Source: Xanthobacteraceae bacterium (GTDB lineage Bacteria; Pseudomonadota; Alphaproteobacteria; Rhizobiales; Xanthobacteraceae). Taken from it: 64,000 bases of DNA. Below, in pieces: positions 41,673-50,530 of this stretch (position 1 is its first letter; every line of letters starts with the position of its first letter). The notes beneath the pieces were generated by a model. The model was not told the DNA's origin and made no database searches. It saw only the letters and a list, made by a program, of their open reading frames with translations. The DNA is taken from the NCBI GenBank assembly GCA_023954195.1, contig JAMLIK010000001.1, positions 434,001-498,000 of the forward strand, given 5' to 3'. The position numbers and the translations under genes were made by a program.

Positions 41673-42398
41673 TCAGCAGCCCATCTTGGCCGCGAGATCG
41701 TCGAAGTCGGCGGCGACCACGTCCCAGTCGCCGTCGGGCGCGAAGTCCTTGTTCTGCAACGGGCCGTATTCGGTGACTCGCGGCACGAAGGCGGTTTTCA
41801 GCCCGAGGTCCTGCGCCGCATGCAAATCGTTGTTGTGGGCGGCCACCATCATCACCTGCCCCGGTGGCAGGCCGAGTAGCCGCGCCGCGCCGAGATAGGT
41901 TTCCGGATCCGGCTTGTAGTGCTCGAACAGTTCGGCCGACAGGATCAGGTCCCACGGCAGGCCGGCGTGCTTCGCCATGTTGTTGAGCAGCGCGACGTTG
42001 CCGTTCGACAGCGTGGCGATGGTGTATTTGCGCTTCAATCGGGTCAGGCCGCCAATGCTGTCGGGCCATGGGCGCAGCCGGTGCCAGCCCAGCGTCATGT
42101 AAGCCAGATCGTCCTCGCTCAACCCGCTGACGCCGAATCGCCCGATCAGCGTTTCCAGCGATTGCCGGTGCAGATGGTCGAGCGCCAGATAGCCGCCCTC
42201 CGGATGCCTGCGCACCTCATCCATCGACGGCACGTAGGCGCCGCGCCACGCATCGACCAGCCCGGTCCAGTCGCCCGAAAGGCCGCGCCTCGCCGCCCAT
42301 TGCGTCAGGTCGGCGATCAGGCTGCCGCGCCAATCGACCACGGTGCCGAACACGTCGAACGCCATGGCTTTGACGGATGACAGGTCGGTAGCGGTCAT
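41673..42398 (-). CDS. Haloacid dehalogenase, type II (HAD superfamily)
   Basis: The protein has 241 residues. The nucleophile Asp is in MAFDVFGTVVDWR, motif II is TLSNGN, and the Lys and acidic motifs are in HYKPDPETY and VAAHNNDLHAA. These match L-2-haloacid dehalogenases (VFDVYGTL, SNG, KPxxxxY, N-D). Natural substrates of chromosomal copies are usually unknown. It is encoded between recJ and a GNAT gene. Confidence 0.9.
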   Translation of the reverse strand: MTATDLSSVKAMAFDVFGTVVDWRGSLIADLTQWAARRGLSGDWTGLVDAWRGAYVPSMDEVRRHPEGGYLALDHLHRQSLETLIGRFGVSGLSEDDLAYMTLGWHRLRPWPDSIGGLTRLKRKYTIATLSNGNVALLNNMAKHAGLPWDLILSAELFEHYKPDPETYLGAARLLGLPPGQVMMVAAHNNDLHAAQDLGLKTAFVPRVTEYGPLQNKDFAPDGDWDVVAADFDDLAAKMGC

Positions 42399-42420
42399 GG
42401 CAGCCTCATTCGCATCCTGG

Positions 42421-42542
42421 CGTCGTTGCGAGGAGGCGAAGCCGACCAAGCAATCCAGAGCCGCGAAAGAAAGACTGGATTGCTTCGCTTCGCTCGCAAT
42501 GACGATTCACATGCTTCGTCGCTGACGCTCCTCGCGATGACG
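42421..42542. repeat. Dispersed repeat, family B, copy 4 (compound)
   Basis: A complete element (CGTCGTTGCGAG to CTCGCAATGACG, 42421-42504) is followed by an extra right terminus CTCGCGATGACG ending at 42542. This suggests two overlapping insertions or a partial duplication. Confidence 0.8.
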
Positions 42543-42549
42543 GTCATCG

Positions 42550-42999
42550 TCACAGGATCTTGCGGTACTGGATGAAGCCCGGCCGGTCGGCGACCTGATC
42601 GTAGAGGATGCGCGCCTGCGCGTTGGTGTCGTGGGTCAGCCAGTGGACGCGGCTCGCGCCCGCCGCCCGCGCCTTGTCGTAAACCGCCTCGATCAGGGCG
42701 CGGCCGAGGCCGAGCCCGCGCGCGCCGTCATCGACGAACAGGTCCTGCAAGTAGCAGTAATTGCCCGGCGTCCAGGTCGAGCGATGGAAGATGTAGTGGA
42801 CGATGCCGGTCAGCTTGCCGTCGACATAGGCGCCGAGCAGATGCATCGGCTCCGCCGGGTCGTGCAGGCGGCGCCACGTCACGTCGCTGGTCGCCGCCGG
42901 CACGCTGGTCTTGTAAAAGGTCAGGTAGCCCGACCACAGCGGCTGCCACGCCGCGCGCTCGCCCTCGCCGACCGGCCTGACGACGACATCCCTGCTCAT
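42550..42999 (-). CDS. GNAT-family N-acetyltransferase
   Basis: The protein has 149 residues. YCYLQDLFVDDGARGLGLGR is the beta4-alpha3 acetyl-CoA loop (R-x-x-G-x-G/A variant), followed by ALIEAVYDKARAAG and VHWLTHDTNAQARILYDQV. The substrate is unknown. It starts 7 bp after the glpX stop on the same strand, so it is probably in that operon. Confidence 0.88.
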   Translation of the reverse strand: MSRDVVVRPVGEGERAAWQPLWSGYLTFYKTSVPAATSDVTWRRLHDPAEPMHLLGAYVDGKLTGIVHYIFHRSTWTPGNYCYLQDLFVDDGARGLGLGRALIEAVYDKARAAGASRVHWLTHDTNAQARILYDQVADRPGFIQYRKIL

Positions 43000-43006
43000 C
43001 GCACCC

Positions 43007-44008
43007 TCAATCGAGGTGGAATTTTTCCAGTTGCCGGTGCTCGGACTTGATGATGCGCACCGTGCCGGTGACCGAACGCATCACCACGGTCTCGGTCTCG
43101 ATCAGCCCGTCCTTGCGGAACTTGACGCCGGACAGCAGCGAGCCGTCGGTGACGCCGGTGGCGGCGAACAGGCAGTCGCCCTTCACCATGTCCTCGATGC
43201 CGTAGATCATCTTCGGGTCGTTGACGCCCATCTTGCGGGCGCGCTCGCGCTTCTCCTCGGTGTCGAGGATCAGGCGGCACTGCATCTGGCCGCCGATGCA
43301 GCGCAACGCCGCCGCCGCCAGCACGCCTTCCGGCGCGCCGCCGGTGCCCATGTAGATATCGACGCCGGTGTTCTCGGTGTCGGCGGTATGGATCACGCCG
43401 GCGACGTCGCCGTCGGTAATCAGGCGCACCGCCGCGCCGGTGGAGCGGATCGCGGCGATGATGTCGGCGTGGCGCGGGCGCTCCAGCACCAGCGCGGTGA
43501 TCGCCGAGGCCGGCACGCCCTTGGCCTTGGCGAGCCGGCGGATGTTCTCGTCGGGCGAGGCGTCGAGATCGATCACGTTCTTGTCGTAGCCGGGACCGAT
43601 GGCGATCTTCTCCATGTAGACGTCGGGAGCGTGCAGCAGCGTGCCGCCGTCGGCCATCGCCATGGTGGCGATCGCGCCCGGCATGTTCTTGGCGCACAGC
43701 GTGGTGCCCTCCAGCGGATCGACCGCGATATCGACCTCGGGCCCGGCGTTGATGCCGACCTTCTCGCCGATGTAGAGCATCGGGGCCTCGTCGCGCTCGC
43801 CCTCGCCGATGACGATGGTGCCGGTGATCGGCATCTTGTTGAGTTCGCGGCGCATCGCGTCCACCGCCGCCTGGTCGGCCTGCTTTTCGTTGCCGCGGCC
43901 GCGCAGCCGCGCCGCCGACACCGCCGCCCGCTCCGTCACGCGCACGATCTCCAGCGTCAGGATGCGCTCCAGCAATTGCTGCGGCGGAACGGAAATATGT
44001 GTCGACAT
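43007..44008 (-). CDS. glpX: Fructose-1,6-bisphosphatase, class II
   Basis: The protein has 333 residues. The metal and substrate motifs are VIGEGERDEAPMLYIGE, DIAVDPLEGTTLCA and the later GTGGAPEGVLAAAALR. Length and blocks are full for GlpX. It dephosphorylates fructose-1,6-bisphosphate in gluconeogenesis or the Calvin cycle. It follows hom across a dispersed repeat. Confidence 0.96.
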   Translation of the reverse strand: MSTHISVPPQQLLERILTLEIVRVTERAAVSAARLRGRGNEKQADQAAVDAMRRELNKMPITGTIVIGEGERDEAPMLYIGEKVGINAGPEVDIAVDPLEGTTLCAKNMPGAIATMAMADGGTLLHAPDVYMEKIAIGPGYDKNVIDLDASPDENIRRLAKAKGVPASAITALVLERPRHADIIAAIRSTGAAVRLITDGDVAGVIHTADTENTGVDIYMGTGGAPEGVLAAAALRCIGGQMQCRLILDTEEKRERARKMGVNDPKMIYGIEDMVKGDCLFAATGVTDGSLLSGVKFRKDGLIETETVVMRSVTGTVRIIKSEHRQLEKFHLD

Positions 44009-44110
44009 CGATCGTACTCCCTGACGGTCACGGCGAGCGCATCGGCTCGCACCAAAGTGTGGCGGACAATCCGGACCCGGAACCCGCGGCGGGGCGCCGG
44101 ACCCGGCACT

Positions 44111-44212
44111 AGAGCCCGATTCAACTGCGTTGGATCAGGCTCGTCGTTTATCATCGTGTTTGAGCATGATCTTTTCCGAAAACCGGTTTCCACTTTTCGG
44201 GATCATGCTCTA
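44111..44212. repeat. Dispersed palindromic repeat, family C
   Basis: GAGCATGATC (44162-44171) and GATCATGCTC (44201-44210) flank CTTTTCCGAAAACCGG and CCACTTTTCGG. A related arm (AGAGCCCGATTCAACTGCGT) precedes them. The type is very common in Bradyrhizobium-group genomes, from memory. Its right end supplies the stop codon of hom (CTA at 44210-44212 on the plus strand). Confidence 0.75.
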
Positions 44213-45532
44213 GTTTTTCTCGATCCTGATCACCTGCGGCCGGCCGCTGATGACCTTGTCGCGCTGCACGGCCTGCAAGGCCCCGCGCATGGCGTCTTCG
44301 CTGGTGGCGTATGTAATCAGAATGACCGGAACCGGTGAAGACGGCCGGGTCGATATCCCATGGTCACTGGCACGGTCCGGGTGGCGCTGCACGATGGATT
44401 CGAGGGAAATCCCGCGCTCCGCCAGCCTGGTGGCGATGGTCGCCGCCGTGCCGGCGAGGTCGCGCGCCATCAGGCGGATGTAATAGCCGCCTTCATGTCG
44501 CTCCATCGGCGCCTTTTTGGTCGGCTTCAGCCGGTCGGCCGGCCGCCCGAACGGCAGGGCGCGAAGGCCGCGCGCGACGTCGGCGATGTCGGCCACCACC
44601 GCCGAGGCGGTCGCTGCCCCGCCGGCGCCGGGACCGACCAGGGTGATCGGCGCGATGCCGGCGCCGTCGATGGTCACCGCGTTGGTGACGCCCATCACCT
44701 GCGCCACCGACGAGGCGCGCGGCACCATGGTCGGATGGACGCGCTGTTCGATGCCGGTCTTGGTCCGCACCGCGACTCCCAGCAGCTTGATGCGATAGCC
44801 GAGTTCCTCGGCGGCGCGCAGGTCCTGCGGCGTGATCGAGGAAATGCCCTCGACATAGACCGCGCGCTGCGCCACTTCCGTTCCGAATGCGAGCGAGGCG
44901 AGGATCGACAGCTTCTGCGCTGTGTCGTGGCCGTCGACGTCGAACGACGGGTTGGCCTCGGCATAGCCGAGACGCTGGGCGTCCTTGAGGCATTCGGCGA
45001 ACGACAGCCCCTCCTGCTCCATCCGGGTCAGGATATAATTGCAAGTGCCGTTGAGGATGCCGTAGACGCGATCGACCGCGGTGCCGGCCAGTCCCTCGCG
45101 CAAGGTCTTGACGATGGGAATGGCGGCGCCGACCGCCGCCTCGAAATTCAGCGCGCCGCCGTGCCGCTCGGCGAGCTTCGCCAGCCGCAGCCCGTGTTTG
45201 GCGATCAGCGCCTTGTTGGCGGTGACCACCGACTTGCCGGCGCCGAGCGCGGCTTCGATGGCGGCGCGCGCCGGTTCGCCGTCGCCGCCCATCAACTCGA
45301 CGAAGCATTCGATCTCGGGATCGGTGGCGAGCGCCAGCGGGTCCTTGGCCCAGCGCACGCCGCGCAAATCCAGTCCGCGCTTTTTAGCCTTGGAGCGCGC
45401 GGTGACCGCGACCACGCGGACGCCGCGGCCGCAGCGCACTGCCAGCTGCGACGCGTTGGCCTCGATCAGGCGCACGGTCTCGGCGCCCACAGTGCCGAGA
45501 CCCGCAATTCCCACCGTGAGTGGCGCGACCAT
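44210..45532 (-). CDS. hom: Homoserine dehydrogenase with ACT domain
   Basis: The protein has 440 residues. The NAD(P)-binding motif is GIAGLGTVGAE, and the catalytic region contains VTANKALIAKHG, GILNGTCNYILT and DVDGHDTAQKL. The C-terminal ACT domain (YYIRLMARDLAGTAATIATR) mediates threonine feedback. It reduces aspartate semialdehyde to homoserine for threonine and methionine synthesis. The aminotransferase gene upstream ends 22 bp before its ATG. Confidence 0.96.
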   Translation of the reverse strand: MVAPLTVGIAGLGTVGAETVRLIEANASQLAVRCGRGVRVVAVTARSKAKKRGLDLRGVRWAKDPLALATDPEIECFVELMGGDGEPARAAIEAALGAGKSVVTANKALIAKHGLRLAKLAERHGGALNFEAAVGAAIPIVKTLREGLAGTAVDRVYGILNGTCNYILTRMEQEGLSFAECLKDAQRLGYAEANPSFDVDGHDTAQKLSILASLAFGTEVAQRAVYVEGISSITPQDLRAAEELGYRIKLLGVAVRTKTGIEQRVHPTMVPRASSVAQVMGVTNAVTIDGAGIAPITLVGPGAGGAATASAVVADIADVARGLRALPFGRPADRLKPTKKAPMERHEGGYYIRLMARDLAGTAATIATRLAERGISLESIVQRHPDRASDHGISTRPSSPVPVILITYATSEDAMRGALQAVQRDKVISGRPQVIRIEKN

Positions 45533-45554
45533 GGACAACAACCTGTCGGAAAAA

Positions 45555-46772
45555 CTATCGCCGGTTGGCGAGGGGGACCACGTTGTGCAACGTTTCGACG
45601 CCGCTTTCAAGGAAGCGGCGGACATTGCGGGCGGCTTGGCGGATGCGCTGCTCGTTCTCCACCATGGCGATGCGGACGAACCCCTCGCCGTGCTCGCCGA
45701 AACCGACGCCCGGCGACACCACGACGCCCGATTTCTCGACCATCAGGGTGGCGAACTGCATGCTGCCGATCTCGCGGAACGCCTCCGGCAGCGGCGCCCA
45801 GGCGAACATCGAGGCGCTCGGCGGCGGGATGTCCCAGCCGGCGCGGCCGAACGACTCGACCAGGATGTCGCGCCGCTTACGGTAGATCTCGCGCATCTCG
45901 CGGATGCAGTCGTCGGGGCCGTTCAGCGCGGCGGTCGCCGCCACCTGGATCGGCGTGAACGCGCCGTAATCGAGATACGACTTCACCCGCGCCAGGGCCG
46001 CGATGATGCGCTCGTTGCCGACCGCGAAGCCCATGCGCCAGCCGGCCATCGAGAAGGTTTTCGACATCGAGGTGAACTCGACGGTGACGTCGATGGCGCC
46101 CGGCACCTGAAGCACCGACGGCGGCGGCTCGCCGTCGAAATAGACCTCCGAATAGGCCAGATCCGACAGGATGAAGATCTCGTGCTTCTTGGCGAAGGCC
46201 ACGAGGTCCTTGTAGAAATCGAGGCTGGCGACGCAGGCGGTCGGGTTCGACGGATAGCACACCACCAGCGCGATCGGCTTCGGAATCGAATGGATGATGG
46301 CGCGCTCGCAGGCCGCGAAAAATTCCGGCGTCGGCGCCGACGGCACCGAGCGGATCACGCCGCCGGCCATCAGGAAGCCGAAAGCGTGGATCGGGTAGCT
46401 TGGGTTCGGGCAGATGATGACATCGCCCGGCGCGGTGATGGCCTGGGCGACATTGGCGAAGCCTTCCTTCGAGCCCAGCGTGGCGACGATCTGGGTTTCC
46501 GGGTTGAGCTTGACGCCGAAGCGGCGCTGGTAATAGCCGGCCTGGGCGCGGCGCAGCCCGGTGATGCCGCGCGACGCCGAGTAACGGTCGGTGCGCGGCT
46601 TGCCCAGCGTTTCCTTCAGCTTCTCGATGACGTGCGGCGGGGTGGCGAGATCCGGATTGCCCATGCCCAAGTCAATGATGTCGGCCCCGGCATTGCGCGC
46701 GGCGGCCTTGGCTCGATTGATTTGCTCGAACACATAGGGCGGCAGGCGGCGAATGCGATAAAATTCTTCCAT
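45555..46772 (-). CDS. Class I/II aminotransferase (AlaC / LL-DAP aminotransferase-like)
   Basis: The protein has 405 residues, a fold-type I PLP enzyme. MEEFYRIRRLPPYVFEQINR and DIIDLGMGNPD are typical of the group that precedes hom in many alphaproteobacteria. The PLP Lys is in TSMSKTFSMAGWRMGF, the phosphate and ring contacts in CYPSNPTA and SDLAYSEVYFDG. It could make alanine from pyruvate or act on other alpha-keto acids. I do not assign a specific substrate. Confidence 0.88.
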   Translation of the reverse strand: MEEFYRIRRLPPYVFEQINRAKAAARNAGADIIDLGMGNPDLATPPHVIEKLKETLGKPRTDRYSASRGITGLRRAQAGYYQRRFGVKLNPETQIVATLGSKEGFANVAQAITAPGDVIICPNPSYPIHAFGFLMAGGVIRSVPSAPTPEFFAACERAIIHSIPKPIALVVCYPSNPTACVASLDFYKDLVAFAKKHEIFILSDLAYSEVYFDGEPPPSVLQVPGAIDVTVEFTSMSKTFSMAGWRMGFAVGNERIIAALARVKSYLDYGAFTPIQVAATAALNGPDDCIREMREIYRKRRDILVESFGRAGWDIPPPSASMFAWAPLPEAFREIGSMQFATLMVEKSGVVVSPGVGFGEHGEGFVRIAMVENEQRIRQAARNVRRFLESGVETLHNVVPLANRR

Positions 46773-46939
46773 GGGTCGGTCTCCGGGATCGGAAGCTCGC
46801 AACCGGCTTTATCCGCGTCCGATCTCCGGCGCGGATAAGCTCGATTCGGGTCGTCACGTCATAAGGCTTGAATCGTGTTCTTTTTAACACGGACGCCCCG
46901 AAGCGCCAGCGAAACGGCCGGATTTTTCGGGTTTCCCGC

Positions 46940-47245
46940 TTATTTGTTACGGGCCGCGGCGGCGGCCTGACGGTCCCGCGCGGCGGCCAGTTCGCTTTCG
47001 AGCCTGGCCTGCTCGGCGCGGTCCAGCGCGGGGTCGGCGCGCGCCGCCGGCATGTCGTGGACCGCCGGGAAGGTGCCGGGGTCCTTGGGCCGCTCGGGCG
47101 CGCCTTCCGGGGCCCCGAGCATGGGAAGATCGGCGACCGAAATCGAACAGCCCGCCAGCGGCAGGGCCGCGGCGATCAGGCCGGCGACAAGCCAGCCCCT
47201 GCCGGGGCGGGACCACCCGGCGAACCGACGCGCGAATTTTGCCAT
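46940..47245 (-). CDS. Small lipoprotein
   Basis: The protein has 101 residues. The signal sequence ends in the lipobox LAGC (acylated Cys at about residue 33). The mature part is Pro/Asp-rich with a C-terminal Ala/Glu/Arg helix (EQARLESELAAARDRQAAAA) that may form a coiled coil. The function is unknown. Another ATG at 47260 adds five residues. It lies upstream of the aminotransferase and divergent from phaC. Confidence 0.75.
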   Translation of the reverse strand: MAKFARRFAGWSRPGRGWLVAGLIAAALPLAGCSISVADLPMLGAPEGAPERPKDPGTFPAVHDMPAARADPALDRAEQARLESELAAARDRQAAAAARNK

Positions 47246-47511
47246 CCGAGACCCTGCCATGGTTGACCCGAATTCACCGCCCGATCCGGGCCGGTGATTT
47301 TGTCATCGATATCTCACTCAACACTTAAAGCCGCGCGGAGGTGAAACCTACGGCGGCAATATGACCTAACCAAGATGTCGCCTTGCATTGCACCATATTG
47401 AAATCACCCAAACGAAATGAACTGTGCCATCATCGCGGCGAACCGGATCCCCAACGCCGGACCCGGGCAGGAAACGAAGTGCAAGCGAGCGCAAGAAGTG
47501 AAGTGCAAGCC

Positions 47512-49317
47512 ATGAGCGATCTCCCCGTCGAAACCAAAGCCGCCAACACCTTCGATCCGGAGGCATTCTCCCTCAATATGGCGCGCGCCATGGAAAATGG
47601 CGGCCGCGCGCTGACCGCCTATCTCGGGCCCCGGCAGGCGCTCGATCCGAAAGACCGGCCGCCGAGCGAGGTCGCGGAGGTCATCAAGACCTTTGGCATG
47701 GTGGCGCAATACTGGATGTCGGACCAGACCCGCGCCGCTGACATCCAGATGAAGCTCGGCAAGGCCTATCTCGACCTCTGGGGTTCGGCGATGCGCCGCA
47801 TGGCGGGCGAGGACTCGCCGCGCGCCATCGAGCCCGCGCCGCGCGACAAGCGCTTCACCGACCCGGATTGGAAAAGCAACCAGTTCTTCGAATTCGTCAT
47901 GCAGGCCTATCTGCTGACGACCAAATGGGCGTTCGATCTGGTCCGCGAGGCCGGCGACCTCGACCCCCACACCCGCAAGAAGGCGGAATTCTACGTCCAG
48001 CAGCTCACCAACGCCCTGGCGCCGTCGAATTTCGTGCTGACCAACCCGGAAGTGCTGCGCCAGACCCTGAGCAGCAACGCCGACAATCTCGCCCGCGGCA
48101 TGAAGATGCTGGCCGAGGACATCGAGGCCGGGCGCGGCCATCTGCGCATTCGCCAGTCCGATTCGACCGACCTCGCGGTCGGCGTCAACATGGCGGTGAC
48201 GCCCGGCAAGGTGATCTTCCAGAACGAGGTGATGCAACTGATCCAGTACGCGCCTTCCACCGAGAAGGTGCTGCGCACGCCGCTGTTGATCGTGCCGCCG
48301 TGGATCAACAAGTTCTACATCCTCGACCTGCGGCCGGAGAAATCCTTCGTCAAGTGGTGCGTCGATCAGGGCGTCACCGTGTTCGTCATCTCGTGGGTCA
48401 ACCCCGACAGGAAACTCGGGCAAAAGAGCTTCGAGGACTACATGAAGGAAGGCCCGCTGACGGCGATGGACGTCATCGCGCAGATCACCGGCGAAACCAA
48501 GGTCCACACCATCGGTTACTGCGTCGGCGGCACCCTGCTCGCCACCACCCTGGCTTGGCTCGCCGAGAAGCGCCGCGACCGGATCGCCTCCGCCACCTTC
48601 CTCGCAGCGCAGGTCGACTTCACCCACGCCGGCGACCTCATGGTGTTCGTCGACGAGGAGCAGATCTCCGCGCTCGAACAGCAGATGCAGAGCGACGGCG
48701 TGCTGGAGGGCAGCAAGATGGCGATGGCCTTCAACATGCTGCGCTCGAACGACCTGATCTGGTCCTATGTCGTCAACAATTACCTGAAGGGACAGACGCC
48801 GCCGGCATTCGACCTGCTGCACTGGAATTCGGACGCGACGCGGATGCCGGCCGTCAATCATTCCTATTACCTGCGCAACTGCTACCTTGAGAACAAGCTG
48901 TCGACCGGCGGCATGGTGATCGACAACACTCGGCTCGACCTGTCGAAGGTCACCGTGCCGGTCTACAATCTCGCCACCCGCGAGGATCACATCGCCCCGG
49001 CCGAGTCCGTGCTGTATGGGTCGCGGTTCTTCGGCGGTCCGGTGAAATACGTGCTGTCGGGCTCCGGCCACATCGCGGGCGTGGTCAATCCGCCGTCCGG
49101 CAACAAATACCAGTACTGGACCAACGACAACATCAAGGCCGGCTCGGTCGCCAAATGGCTCAAGGGCGCCACCGAGCACAAGGGCTCGTGGTGGCCGGAC
49201 TGGCGGGCATGGCTCGGCGGTCACGATCCCGAGGAGGTGGCGGCGCGGCCGGTCGGCGACGACGCCCATCCGCCGATCGAGGACGCCCCCGGCAGCTACG
49301 TCCGGGTCAAGGCGTAG
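47512..49317 (+). CDS. phaC: Class I poly(3-hydroxyalkanoate) synthase
   Basis: The protein has 601 residues. The lipase-like box is GYC337VGG, with the catalytic Asp in ATREDHIAP and the His in SGSGHIAGV. The N-terminal domain has the class I pattern, including PDWKSNQFFEFVMQAYLL. It polymerises 3-hydroxyacyl-CoA into storage granules. No phaA, phaB, phaZ or phasin gene is adjacent. The ATG at 47512 starts MSDLPVETKAANTF; upstream in-frame starts are poorer. Confidence 0.96.
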   Translation: MSDLPVETKAANTFDPEAFSLNMARAMENGGRALTAYLGPRQALDPKDRPPSEVAEVIKTFGMVAQYWMSDQTRAADIQMKLGKAYLDLWGSAMRRMAGEDSPRAIEPAPRDKRFTDPDWKSNQFFEFVMQAYLLTTKWAFDLVREAGDLDPHTRKKAEFYVQQLTNALAPSNFVLTNPEVLRQTLSSNADNLARGMKMLAEDIEAGRGHLRIRQSDSTDLAVGVNMAVTPGKVIFQNEVMQLIQYAPSTEKVLRTPLLIVPPWINKFYILDLRPEKSFVKWCVDQGVTVFVISWVNPDRKLGQKSFEDYMKEGPLTAMDVIAQITGETKVHTIGYCVGGTLLATTLAWLAEKRRDRIASATFLAAQVDFTHAGDLMVFVDEEQISALEQQMQSDGVLEGSKMAMAFNMLRSNDLIWSYVVNNYLKGQTPPAFDLLHWNSDATRMPAVNHSYYLRNCYLENKLSTGGMVIDNTRLDLSKVTVPVYNLATREDHIAPAESVLYGSRFFGGPVKYVLSGSGHIAGVVNPPSGNKYQYWTNDNIKAGSVAKWLKGATEHKGSWWPDWRAWLGGHDPEEVAARPVGDDAHPPIEDAPGSYVRVKA

Positions 49318-49339
49318 GGGCGATCGCAACACCAAAGGC

Positions 49340-49456
49340 GTCGTCTCCGCGCAGGCGGAGACCCATACGCCGCAGCGGTTCGGCTCAATCGATCGGGGCG
49401 AGTTCGTTCAAATAGCAAACGCCAGGGTTATGGGTCCCCGCCTGCGCGGGGACGAC
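49340..49456. repeat. Paired REP (REPIN-like) element, family A, copy 3
   Basis: GTCGTCTCCGCGCAGGCGGA at the left and the inverted GGGTCCCCGCCTGCGCGGGG end at the right. The spacer contains CGCAGCGGTTCGGCTCAATC and GCCAGGGTTATGG, nearly as in copy 1 at 17648. It lies between convergent phaC and the quinone oxidoreductase gene. Confidence 0.88.
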
Positions 49457-49477
49457 CCTGATATTTCGAGCGAGACT

Positions 49478-50452
49478 CTATGGCTTCAAAATCGACGCGC
49501 CGGTGGTCTTGCGGCTTTCGAGGTCGATGTGGGCCTGCGCCGCGTCCTTGAGCGCATAGGCGTGATTGATCGGCAAATGCAGCTTGCCGCTGATGACGGC
49601 GGCGAACAGCGTGTCGGCCCCCTCGATCAGGTCGGCGCGGGTGGCGATGTGGTCGTTCAGCTTCGGCCGCGTCGCGAACAGCGAGCCGTGGGTGTTGAGT
49701 TCGGCCAGCGAGAACGGCGGCACGGGCCCCGAGGCGTTGCCGAACGACACGAACAGGCCGCGCGGCCGCAGGCAGGAGAGCGAGCCGGGAAACGTGGTCT
49801 TGCCGACGCCGTCATAGACCACGTCGCAGAGTTCGTTGCGGCTGATCTGCCTGACGCGCTCGACGAAATTCTCCTCGTTGTAGAGGATGACGTGGTCGCA
49901 GCCGTTGGCGAGCGCCAGTTCCGCCTTGGCCTTTGAGCCGACCGTGCCGATGACGTTGGCGCCCAGCGCCTTGGCCCACTGGCAGGCGATCAGGCCGATG
50001 CCGCCGGCGGCGGCGTGGATCAACACCCGATGGCCGGGCTCGACCTTGAAGGTCTTGTGCAGCAGATACCACACCGTCAGCCCCTTGAGCATCAGCACCG
50101 CGCCCTGCTCGTAGGTGATGTGGTCCGGCAGCCTCACCAGCCGCTCGGCGGCGATATTGCGCTCGCTGGCATAGCCGCCGAGGTTGGAATAATAGGCGAC
50201 GCGGTCGCCGGGATGGAAATCCGTCACCCCCGGCCCGACCGCGACCACCTCGCCCGCCGCCTCGTTGCCGACGATGAAGGGCAGCGACGGCGCCTTATAG
50301 AGCCCGGTGCGGTAGTAGACGTCGATGAAATTCAGCCCGACCGCGTGCTGGCGGACATGCACCTCGCCGGTGCCGGGCGCCGGCAGGTCGATGCCTTCGT
50401 AGATCAGGGCCTCGGGGCCCCCCACCTGATGAACACGAACGGCCTTGACCAT
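49478..50452 (-). CDS. NADPH:quinone oxidoreductase (zeta-crystallin type MDR)
   Basis: The protein has 324 residues, an MDR-superfamily enzyme without zinc ligands. VRVHQVGGPEALIYEGIDLP starts it, NFIDVYYRTGLY follows, and the nucleotide loop is HAAAGGIGLIACQWAKALGA. NNAxG/AAGGxG patterns indicate NADPH use. It reduces quinones one electron at a time or detoxifies aldehydes. Confidence 0.92.
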   Translation of the reverse strand: MVKAVRVHQVGGPEALIYEGIDLPAPGTGEVHVRQHAVGLNFIDVYYRTGLYKAPSLPFIVGNEAAGEVVAVGPGVTDFHPGDRVAYYSNLGGYASERNIAAERLVRLPDHITYEQGAVLMLKGLTVWYLLHKTFKVEPGHRVLIHAAAGGIGLIACQWAKALGANVIGTVGSKAKAELALANGCDHVILYNEENFVERVRQISRNELCDVVYDGVGKTTFPGSLSCLRPRGLFVSFGNASGPVPPFSLAELNTHGSLFATRPKLNDHIATRADLIEGADTLFAAVISGKLHLPINHAYALKDAAQAHIDLESRKTTGASILKP

Positions 50453-50530
50453 GCTGCGTCTCCCCTTGCGCGCGACGTCACCATCGATAGCCAGGGGGCC
50501 CGCGTTGTCAACTCGGGGCCCGCATGTCCC

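Noticed and set aside
44009-44209. A riboswitch or attenuator between hom and glpX
   Set aside because: The structure is explained by a dispersed palindromic repeat. It lies after the hom stop codon and shows no ligand-type core that I recognise.
46773-46939. A SAM-type riboswitch before the aminotransferase-hom operon
   Set aside because: The region has a small CGTGTT/AACACG hairpin but none of the conserved SAM-II or SAM-V blocks known in alphaproteobacteria.
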